Shown in pieces: positions 1 to 6,113 of a stretch of DNA of 8,126 nt. The notes beneath the pieces are model-generated. The model was not told the DNA's origin. It did no database searches and worked only from the letters and a program-made list of their open reading frames with translations. Positions within the stretch are counted from its first letter, which is position 1. Each line of letters opens with the position of its first letter. This stretch comes from Bacteroidia bacterium (GTDB taxonomy: Bacteria; Bacteroidota; Bacteroidia; JABEUT01): positions 1-8,126 of the forward strand of contig JABEUT010000329.1 of the NCBI GenBank assembly GCA_013044305.1, in the 5' to 3' direction. The position numbers were made by a program, and so were the translations under genes.

Positions 1-251
1 GCTAATTTCCCGTAGTAGTTAGACGAATCCGGCTTTCCTGATTCCTGAAAGTAGTTGCAGATTAACAGCAAACGGTTAGCTTTATTTGAGTCTGCCTTGG
101 GGTTCCTGGCTAAAATAGCCTTGATGGAGTCAATACTTTTTTGCGGTTGGGCATGAAGGATATTGGGTAACAGCAGGCAAATGCAGTATATTGCCGCAAG
201 AAAGGGGGGCGTTTGATTTGCCGACTGCCTGTTATGCCTAGCTCCACTCAT
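1..251 (-). CDS. Secreted TPR-type protein, N-terminal fragment (runs off left edge)
   Basis: The frame is open from an ATG at 251-249 to the window edge, giving 83 codons with no stop. After a polar start (MSGARHNRQSANQ) there is a hydrophobic stretch at about residues 17-33, ending in LHA before QPQ, which reads as a Sec signal peptide; no lipobox is visible. The mature start (QKSIDSIKAILARNPK, then DSNKANRLLLICNYFQESG and DSSNYYGKL) resembles the helical, TPR-like leader of Bacteroidota periplasmic sensor proteins, in which a TPR region often precedes a membrane helix and a histidine kinase or LuxR-type output. That output lies outside the window, so the function is not proven. The start lies 7 bases after the stop of the 291-residue upstream gene, suggesting co-transcription and perhaps translational coupling. 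No Shine-Dalgarno is seen (ACTACCT precedes the ATG). The signal peptide is well supported and the TPR call moderately so. Confidence 0.72.
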   Translation of the reverse strand, partial: MSGARHNRQSANQTPPFLAAIYCICLLLPNILHAQPQKSIDSIKAILARNPKADSNKANRLLLICNYFQESGKPDSSNYYGKL

Positions 252-258
252 AGGTAGT

Positions 259-1134
259 TCAGCTTTTTTTGATTTCATATACGCGTATAGTGTCATTGTA
301 TTGTTCGAAGAGCAGGTTTTTTTCGACCCTTGCCATACCGGAAAGGCTGTCAGGGAGTGGAGTTTCGTCTTCCATGATGGTATTGAGGTGAAAGGTATGA
401 AGCCTGTTTGATTTTGTATAGTACAGGTCGTTGTCGCGCACCTCAAACGATTTCAGGCCATTTACCGGAATGGTGCGGTAGTATGTGCCGAACTCGTCAA
501 ATTCAAGAATTCCCTGTGCGGTATCGTTCAGGTATACGTAGTCGTTATATTCCATAAGCACATCGGGGTCTAAAGGAAAACCGAGGAGCTGCATCAGGTT
601 GCCGGTCTGCTGTTTTATGTTCATATCCAGGCCGAGCCTTACCAATTGCATATTCTGTGCATCATACAGCCACACGCCATTGTCGTGTGAGAGGCAGGCA
701 AGCGTGGTTAAGGGAAAACCCAGTTGTCCGGGATTAATAGGCGATCCGTTCATGCTTAAGGTATTGTCCAGAAACACAACTTCGGGAAAGTTTTTATAGA
801 AGACCATCACCTTCATAGGGTCGGTTACGTCAAGCGATGTAATATCGCCGTACGACCTGTTATCATAGTTGTAAAGCAGTTTTCCGGCGGCATTCAGTTT
901 TTTAAGCGAAGAGTGGCTCCAAACATATACGTTCTGGAGGTTGTCGGTTGTAAAGGTGCCGTGGGCAAGGGGTATTTTTGATTTAAGAAGATAGACGGTC
1001 TGACCTGTCTGCAACAGGGATGTCCTGTGGGTACTGGGAGAATATGCTGTTGCAAAAAGCAGTAAAATAGCTGTAACCAAAGCCTTGCCAGACCATTTTT
1101 GTCCCAAAACGAATAAATAGACACTCTTATTCAC
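259..1134 (-). CDS. Exported beta-propeller-like protein of unknown function
   Basis: This is a 291-residue protein with no enzyme motif that I recognise. Residues 18-30 (ALVTAILLLFATA) form a hydrophobic core after a basic stretch (QKWSGK), and ATA before YSP fits signal peptidase cleavage, so a periplasmic location is likely. The rest shows five or six irregular strand-rich repeats of the form 'x-N-x-V/L-Y/W-hydrophobic ... L-x-x-hydrophobic', at about residues 60-88, 97-125, 144-170, 191-219, 229-250 and 266-287. This suggests an NHL- or WD-like propeller used for binding rather than catalysis. Similar uncharacterised proteins are, as far as I recall, common in Bacteroidota. The start shown is GTG; no ATG occurs before about residue 107. 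An in-frame TTG at codon 10 (1107-1105) would give a more classical signal peptide and is an alternative start. A TAnnTTTG box lies just upstream. The TPR gene follows 7 bases after the stop, so the two may work together, for example as sensor and binding partner, which is inference. Confidence 0.8.
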   Translation of the reverse strand: MNKSVYLFVLGQKWSGKALVTAILLLFATAYSPSTHRTSLLQTGQTVYLLKSKIPLAHGTFTTDNLQNVYVWSHSSLKKLNAAGKLLYNYDNRSYGDITSLDVTDPMKVMVFYKNFPEVVFLDNTLSMNGSPINPGQLGFPLTTLACLSHDNGVWLYDAQNMQLVRLGLDMNIKQQTGNLMQLLGFPLDPDVLMEYNDYVYLNDTAQGILEFDEFGTYYRTIPVNGLKSFEVRDNDLYYTKSNRLHTFHLNTIMEDETPLPDSLSGMARVEKNLLFEQYNDTIRVYEIKKS

Positions 1135-1141
1135 AGTGTTT

Positions 1142-1149
1142 CAAAGATA
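1142..1149 (-). promoter_or_regulatory. Bacteroidota -7 promoter box for the 291-residue gene
   Basis: On the minus strand this reads TATCTTTG, an exact match to TAnnTTTG. No TTG lies 17-23 bases upstream, so the -33 element is missing or degenerate. The box ends 8 bases before the GTG start, so transcription would begin within a few bases of it. Confidence 0.6.
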
Positions 1150-1174
1150 ACGATTTTAAACTTGCGGTAATAGA

Positions 1175-1187
1175 GATTGTACCAATC
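1175..1187. promoter_or_regulatory. Small inverted repeat between divergent promoters (possible operator)
   Basis: GATTG and CAATC form a perfect 5-base inverted repeat around TAC. The left arm contains the TTG that would serve as the -33 element of the rightward promoter. The site lies between the two divergent -7 boxes, where an operator could affect both genes. The arms are short enough to arise by chance, so this is only a candidate. Confidence 0.25.
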
Positions 1188-1210
1188 AACCGGCAAAGGT
1201 TGTATCTTTG
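1177..1210 (+). promoter_or_regulatory. Bacteroidota promoter for the glutamate-synthase-like gene
   Basis: A TTG at 1177-1179 is followed, after a 23-base spacer, by TATCTTTG at 1203-1210, an exact TAnnTTTG match. The spacer is at the long end of the 17-23 bases reported for this phylum. The predicted start of transcription is near 1215, leaving a leader of about 59 bases before the ATG at 1274. I see no strong leader hairpin or riboswitch in it. Confidence 0.65.
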
Positions 1211-1273
1211 CGTATATAATTGGTGTCCCTTCTTTCCATCACCGCTTTATTTGGTTTGCTTAATATAATTACA

Positions 1274-2872
1274 ATGAGAAAAGTATTCGTTCGATTTTCA
1301 GTATTGTGCATTATAGCGATAGCCGCTGCCGGTTATTTCTGGCATTCGTTATTGTGGTTGTATTTACCCGCCCTGCCTCTGATAGCAGTGGGCATCTACG
1401 ACCTGCGCCAGCCGGGTCACACCATTATGCGCAACTTTCCGCTTCTGGGCAGAATGCGTTACTGGATGGAGGCGCTGCGACCGAAGATTTACCAATATTT
1501 TATTGAAAGCGACACCGACGGCACCCCGTTCAACCGGCTTAACAGGAGTGTAATATATCAGCGGGCTAAAAAGGTGAACGATACCACCCCTTTCGGCACA
1601 CAGCTTAATGTTTACGAGGTAGGATACGAGTGGCTGAACCATTCCATAAAGCCAATTGACCCCCACAAGCTGAACCACAACCCTCGTGTAATGGTTGGCG
1701 GGCCGCAATGCAAGCAGCCATACTCTGCCAGCGTCTTAAACATTTCTGCCATGAGCTACGGATCGCTAAGCCAGAATGCAGTGCTGGCGCTAAATTCGGG
1801 GGCGAAACTGGGAGGCTTTGCCCACAACACCGGCGAAGGAGGACTTAGTCCTTACCATTTACAACCCGGCGGCGACATTGTCTGGCAGATAGGCACAGGC
1901 TATTTCGGCTGCCGCAATAAGGATGGCTCCTTCAATTACGATCTTTTCCGCGAGCGTGCCTTACACCCCACGGTAAAAATGATAGAAATAAAGCTTAGCC
2001 AGGGTGCAAAACCCGGGCATGGCGGCATTCTCCCGGCCAAAAAGGTTACCGAGGAGATTGCACGAATCAGGCTGGTGGAAATGGGGCACGATGTAATTTC
2101 GCCGCCCTACCATACCGCCTTTGGAACTCCGCTCGAAATGATGGATTTTATCTCAAAGTTGCGTGAACTGTCCGGCGGTAAGCCCATCGGGTTTAAGCTC
2201 TGTGTGGGTATGAAAAGTCAGTTTCTGGCAATATGCAAAGCCATGGTAAAAACCGGTATAAGTCCTGATTTTATTACGGTTGATGGCGGCGAAGGCGGCA
2301 CCGGAGCCGCGCCTCTGGAGTTTTCGAACTCGGTGGGCATGCCCTTGCGCGATGCAGTGGCTTTTGTACACGATGCACTGAACGGCTTTGCCCTGCGCCG
2401 GCATATACGCATCATTGGATCGGGAAAGGTAGCCACAGGTTTCGACATGGTTAAGCTATTCGCACTCGGCGCCGATATGTGCAACAGCGCAAGGGCCATG
2501 ATGCTTTCCCTCGGATGCATTCAGGCGCTGGTGTGCAATACCAACCGCTGCCCTACAGGAGTGGCCACACAGGATAAGGATCTTCAGAAGGGGCTTGTGG
2601 TAAGCGATAAAAAGCTAAGGGTGGCTAACTTCCATCAGGAAACCGTAAAAAGCGCCGTAGAACTTATGGGCGCCGCCGGTATAGCAGACAGTAGCAAGAT
2701 GCACAGGTCGCTCATTTACCGCCGTGTAAGCGCCTCGGAAATTAAAACTTATGCCGAAACCTACCCCTATATCCTCCGCGGGTCGCTGCTCGAACAGCCT
2801 TTTCCGGTGCAATACCAGAGCGAGCTGGCAAACTGCACCGAAGATACCTTTGAGCCATTGATAGGCAGATGA
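1274..2872 (+). CDS. Membrane-anchored FMN-binding glutamate synthase-domain protein (GltB2/YerD-like)
   Basis: The 532-residue product has two closely spaced hydrophobic segments at about residues 6-42, then a cytoplasmic domain matching the central (synthase) part of GltB. Visible family motifs are SAMSYGSLS (158-166), NTGEGG (185-190), KLSQGAKPGHGG (240-251), VDGGEGGTGAAP (336-347, FMN/substrate region) and a Cys-x5-Cys-x4-Cys set at 415, 421 and 426, which in glutamate synthase holds a 3Fe-4S cluster. The N-terminal glutaminase domain with its catalytic Cys and the C-terminal beta-helix of full GltB are absent, and no GltD is nearby. It therefore probably does not perform the standard glutamine-dependent reaction by itself; a redox or amino-transfer reaction on 2-oxoglutarate or a related substrate is possible. 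The ATG is preferred because it follows an AT-rich leader and gives MRKVFVR before the first membrane helix. An in-frame TTG at 1220 would add 18 residues but sits almost at the predicted transcription start. Family membership is sure; the reaction is unknown. Confidence 0.93.
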   Translation: MRKVFVRFSVLCIIAIAAAGYFWHSLLWLYLPALPLIAVGIYDLRQPGHTIMRNFPLLGRMRYWMEALRPKIYQYFIESDTDGTPFNRLNRSVIYQRAKKVNDTTPFGTQLNVYEVGYEWLNHSIKPIDPHKLNHNPRVMVGGPQCKQPYSASVLNISAMSYGSLSQNAVLALNSGAKLGGFAHNTGEGGLSPYHLQPGGDIVWQIGTGYFGCRNKDGSFNYDLFRERALHPTVKMIEIKLSQGAKPGHGGILPAKKVTEEIARIRLVEMGHDVISPPYHTAFGTPLEMMDFISKLRELSGGKPIGFKLCVGMKSQFLAICKAMVKTGISPDFITVDGGEGGTGAAPLEFSNSVGMPLRDAVAFVHDALNGFALRRHIRIIGSGKVATGFDMVKLFALGADMCNSARAMMLSLGCIQALVCNTNRCPTGVATQDKDLQKGLVVSDKKLRVANFHQETVKSAVELMGAAGIADSSKMHRSLIYRRVSASEIKTYAETYPYILRGSLLEQPFPVQYQSELANCTEDTFEPLIGR

Positions 2873-2877
2873 TGAAC

Positions 2878-4410
2878 TTAAACCTGCAGGCTTAAAGGCT
2901 TATCACTTATCAGGGCGAGAATTTCATCTGCATAACGGCGGTCGTTGGACAGGCGCGGCACCTTATTCTGTCCGCCCAGTTTGCCTCTTTTTTTCATCCA
3001 CCTGAAAAATGTACCTGCGGGCAGCACATCAATCTGCGGAGGAGACAGGGTAATATCTTTATAACGCTTGGCTTCATAATCGGAATTAAGGCTTTTCAGG
3101 GCGTTGTCGAGCGAGTCTCTGAAATAGTTCAGGTTATCGGGCATACGGCTGAATTCAATAAGCCACTGGTGGGCGCCTTTTGAACCGTTTTTCATGTAAA
3201 CAGGCGCAACGGAGTAGTCTTCAACCGCTGCCCCGGCTCTTTCACAGGCCGCCTTCAGCGCTTTTTCGGCATTGTCAATAATCAGTTCTTCGCCAAAGGC
3301 GTTGATGAAATGCCTTATCCTTCCGGTAATTCTGAACAGAAAGGGATTGGTGGAGGAGAACATGATGGTATCGCCTATCAGATAACGCCATAAGCCGCCG
3401 CTTGTAGAGATTACAAGTGCGTAATTCACTCCCGGTTTTACCTCATGCAGGGAGAGACAGGGTCCGCGCTTATCTATGTCTTTTACATCAATAAATTCGT
3501 AATAGATCCCGTAATCGAGCATAAGCAGCAAGTCGCTGTTACCGGCGCTGTATTGTATGCCGAAAAAGCCCTCGGAGGCGTTGTATATTTCCCAGTAATT
3601 GACAGAAAGGGGCTTGAACAAATCAACAAACTGGCTTCGGTAGGGTGAAAAATTTACTCCGCCATGAAAGTAAACTTCCAGATTGGGCCACAGGTCTGCT
3701 ATCTTTTGTTTGCCGCTTACCGCAAGGGTGTGCTTGAGCAATACAAGCAGCCACGACGGAACGGCGCTTAATACGGTTATGTTCTCATTCATCACAGCCT
3801 TTGCGAACTTGTCCATTTTTTCTTCCCACTCACTCATCAGCGCTATGGAACGGTCGGGCGCCCTGAAGAATTCAGCCCATAGCGGAAGATTCTCCGTAAG
3901 TATGGCAGACAGGTCGCCGTCGCGGGCAAAGAGCGAGTACTCCTCGTGGTTAAAGCTACCTACAAGCGACAGGGTTTTGCCGTCGAACATGTGGGTGTCG
4001 GGGTAGGCGTTGCAATACAGGGTAAGCATATCCTTTCCGCCTTTATAATGGCAGTCGTTCAGCGATTCCTCGCTTACGGGAATATACTTACTCTTGTCGT
4101 TGGTGGTGCCCGATGATTTGGCAAACCATACTATTTCGCTGGGCCATAATAAATTTTGCTCGCCTTTGCGAAGCCGGTCAATATAGGGTTTCAGGTTGTC
4201 GTATTCCATTACGGGGATACGGTTGCGGAATTCCTCAACTGTGGCAATAGATGAATAACCGTATAGCCTCCCCAACTCGGTATCCTTGGCCGTATCAATT
4301 AATTTACGGAACGATTCCTGCTGTACTTCATAGGGATATTTCATGAAGAGCTCTATCTGGTGCGAGCGTTTCTTCATCAGCCATGATACTATGGAGTTTA
4401 TAATCGGCAT
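2878..4410 (-). CDS. GH3-family acyl-acid amido synthetase (auxin-responsive GH3-like)
   Basis: This 510-residue protein is a full-length bacterial member of the GH3 family (adenylate-forming, ANL-like). Plant members activate a carboxylic acid with ATP and join it to an amino acid; the substrates of the bacterial proteins are largely unknown. Visible motifs are the phosphate-binding loop SSGTTNDKSK (99-108), YNASEG (276-281, second nucleotide motif), WRYLIGD (341-347, third motif), ITGR (361-364) followed by NAFGEEL (370-376) at the hinge to the mobile C-terminal domain, and the conserved tail KRGKLGGQNKVPR (474-486). No signal peptide or convincing membrane helix is seen, so it should be cytoplasmic. 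The ATG is supported by a -7 promoter box ending 5 bases upstream, which would make the transcript leaderless. The gene converges on the glutamate-synthase-like gene with 5 bases between the stops. There is no carrier protein or biosynthetic cluster nearby to suggest a substrate. Confidence 0.92.
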   Translation of the reverse strand: MPIINSIVSWLMKKRSHQIELFMKYPYEVQQESFRKLIDTAKDTELGRLYGYSSIATVEEFRNRIPVMEYDNLKPYIDRLRKGEQNLLWPSEIVWFAKSSGTTNDKSKYIPVSEESLNDCHYKGGKDMLTLYCNAYPDTHMFDGKTLSLVGSFNHEEYSLFARDGDLSAILTENLPLWAEFFRAPDRSIALMSEWEEKMDKFAKAVMNENITVLSAVPSWLLVLLKHTLAVSGKQKIADLWPNLEVYFHGGVNFSPYRSQFVDLFKPLSVNYWEIYNASEGFFGIQYSAGNSDLLLMLDYGIYYEFIDVKDIDKRGPCLSLHEVKPGVNYALVISTSGGLWRYLIGDTIMFSSTNPFLFRITGRIRHFINAFGEELIIDNAEKALKAACERAGAAVEDYSVAPVYMKNGSKGAHQWLIEFSRMPDNLNYFRDSLDNALKSLNSDYEAKRYKDITLSPPQIDVLPAGTFFRWMKKRGKLGGQNKVPRLSNDRRYADEILALISDKPLSLQV

Positions 4411-4414
4411 TTAA

Positions 4415-4422
4415 CAAATGTA
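4415..4422 (-). promoter_or_regulatory. -7 promoter box directly before the GH3 start codon
   Basis: On the minus strand this reads TACATTTG, an exact TAnnTTTG match, with only 4 bases (TTAA) before the ATG. If transcription starts about 5 bases after the final G, the first transcribed base is the A of the ATG. No TTG is found 17-23 bases upstream. The rest of the 166-base gap to asnS shows no RNA gene and no convincing terminator. Confidence 0.55.
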
Positions 4423-4576
4423 GGAATTAAAATCATGATAAAGGCATCAGATAAATCAGTCAATCCGGAATTTTATGGTTGCGACAAATTGTGCCGGTAC
4501 ATAAGTTGAGTTCTATAAAGAAGCGATTATCAAGACCGAGAGCCATTGAAGCTGCAAAGCGGTAGAATATTGTCTT

Positions 4577-5959
4577 TTAAAACTCGGCGTTTTTCGGTGT
4601 TCTGGGGAATGGAATCACATCGCGCACATTGGTCATACCTGTTGTAAATTGCAGCAGCCGTTCCAGCCCCAGCCCAAAGCCCGAATGCGGCACGGAGCCA
4701 TATTTGCGGGTATCCAGATACCACTTCATCTCCTCTGCCGGAACATTCATTTCTTTCATGCGCCGCAGCAGGGTGTCGTAGTTCTCCTCGCGTTGCGAGC
4801 CCCCTATTATTTCTCCGGCATAATGGAACAGAATGTCCATTGCTCTTACCGTTTTGCCGTCGTCGTTCAGCTTCATGTAAAACGCCTTGATGTCCTTGGG
4901 GTAATCGGTAAGTATTACAGGCTTTCCGAAATGGTCAACCAGAAAGTTTTCGTGCTCCTTTTGCAGGTCGGAGCCCCATTCCGGCCTGAATTCAAATTTT
5001 TTGTCCGATGCTTTAAGCACCTCTATTGCTTCGGTATAGGTCATTCTCTGGAAAGGCTCTTTTATTGCGTGGTGCAGGCGGTTCAGCAGCTCTTTGTCAT
5101 ACATATCGTTCAGGAAACGGATGTCGTCGCCGCACTTGTCAAGGGCATAGCCTATCACATATTTCAGCAGGTCTTCGGCAAGGTTCATGTTGTCGTGGAT
5201 GTCGTAAAAAGCCATCTCCGGCTCTATCATCCAGAACTCGGCAAGGTGACGCGGGGTATTGGAGTTTTCAGCCCTGAATGTAGGTCCGAAGGTATATACC
5301 TTTGATAGTGCGAGAGCGGCGAGTTCGCCTTCCAACTGTCCCGATACAGTAAGGTAGGCGGGCTTGCCGAAAAAGTCCTCTTTAAAGTTTATGGAGCCAT
5401 CGGGGTTCAGGGGTAAATTTTTCAAATCGAGGGTGGTAACCCTGAACATTTCACCTGCGCCTTCGGCGTCGGCTGCGGTAATTACCGGTGCATGCAGATA
5501 AAAGAAACCGTGGTTGTTGAAATAACTGTGTATGGCAAAAGACAGTGCGTGGCGAATGCGGAGAACGGCTCCGAAAGTGTTGGTGCGTGGGCGCAGATGT
5601 GCTATCTCCCTCAAAAACTCAAGCGTATGTCCTTTTTTTTGCAGCGGGAAGGTTTCATCGGCTGTGCCGTACACCTCTATTCCCTTTGCCTGAATCTCTA
5701 CCGCCTGTCCCTGTCCCTGCGATTTGACAAGGGTTCCTTTGATGCTTACCGAAGCCCCGGTAGTTACTTTTTTGAGCAGTTCCTCACTGAAAGAGGCTAT
5801 GCTTGCTACTACCTGTATGTTGTGGATGGTGGAGCCGTCGTTGACTGCTATAAAGGCAATTTCCTTGCCGCCGCGCTTGGTACGCACCCATCCCTGTATG
5901 GTTACTTCCCTATTGAAGTCGGTGGAGTTGAGAAGATCTTTTACACTGTATTTTGTCAT
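4577..5959 (-). CDS. asnS: Asparagine--tRNA ligase
   Basis: AsnRS is a cytoplasmic class II aminoacyl-tRNA synthetase that charges tRNA-Asn with asparagine using ATP. The 460-residue length is typical of bacterial AsnRS. Residues about 18-97 form the anticodon-binding OB fold (IQGWVRTKRGGKEIAFIAVNDG at its start). The catalytic domain follows, with class II motif 2 around FRAENSNTPRHLAEF (228-242) and motif 3 at GFGLGLERLLQFTTG (427-441), ending in DVIPFPRTP. GEIIGGSQREE (382-392) and the final YGSVPHSGFGLGLERL distinguish it from aspartyl enzymes. The gene implies direct formation of Asn-tRNA in this organism; whether GatCAB is also present cannot be seen here. The start is the ATG at 5959, preceded by an AT-rich leader and a TAnnTTTG box about 27 bases upstream. 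It has the same direction as the TMTC-like gene upstream (154-base gap) and the GH3 gene downstream (166-base gap), but the candidate promoters suggest independent expression. Confidence 0.98.
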   Translation of the reverse strand: MTKYSVKDLLNSTDFNREVTIQGWVRTKRGGKEIAFIAVNDGSTIHNIQVVASIASFSEELLKKVTTGASVSIKGTLVKSQGQGQAVEIQAKGIEVYGTADETFPLQKKGHTLEFLREIAHLRPRTNTFGAVLRIRHALSFAIHSYFNNHGFFYLHAPVITAADAEGAGEMFRVTTLDLKNLPLNPDGSINFKEDFFGKPAYLTVSGQLEGELAALALSKVYTFGPTFRAENSNTPRHLAEFWMIEPEMAFYDIHDNMNLAEDLLKYVIGYALDKCGDDIRFLNDMYDKELLNRLHHAIKEPFQRMTYTEAIEVLKASDKKFEFRPEWGSDLQKEHENFLVDHFGKPVILTDYPKDIKAFYMKLNDDGKTVRAMDILFHYAGEIIGGSQREENYDTLLRRMKEMNVPAEEMKWYLDTRKYGSVPHSGFGLGLERLLQFTTGMTNVRDVIPFPRTPKNAEF

Positions 5960-5985
5960 GTTAGCTACATTTTTCGCAATGATGG

Positions 5986-5993
5986 CAAAGGTA
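5986..5993 (-). promoter_or_regulatory. -7 promoter box for asnS
   Basis: On the minus strand this reads TACCTTTG, an exact TAnnTTTG match, giving a leader of about 22 bases before the asnS ATG. No clear TTG lies 17-23 bases upstream. It is the best promoter candidate in the 154-base gap between the TMTC-like gene and asnS. Confidence 0.55.
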
Positions 5994-6113
5994 TTGCATT
6001 TTTATTTGCAGGTATGTATTCCGCCAAACAATTGCGAATTATTCCTGTCAGGTTTATTTTTTTATCCCACCAGTATTCACCGAACAATATTCTGTTCAAT
6101 TACGGGGGATTGG

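Noticed and set aside
1220..1273. N-terminal extension of the glutamate-synthase-like gene from a TTG
   Set aside because: The TTG is only about 5 bases from the predicted transcription start, and the ATG at 1274 gives a normal basic start before the first membrane helix.
4411..4576. Possible small RNA or tRNA in the gap between asnS and GH3
   Set aside because: No cloverleaf, strong hairpin or internal promoter is visible apart from the GH3 -7 box.
4649..5305. Plus-strand open frame of 218 codons inside asnS
   Set aside because: It is antisense to the conserved catalytic domain of asnS; the frame is open because of the codon pattern of the true gene.
6082..6097. Inverted repeat GAACA/TGTTC with a 6-base loop, 16 bases after the TMTC-like stop (minus strand), considered as a terminator
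   Set aside because: The stem is only 5 bases plus possible wobble pairs, and on the minus strand it is followed by A-rich rather than U-rich sequence.
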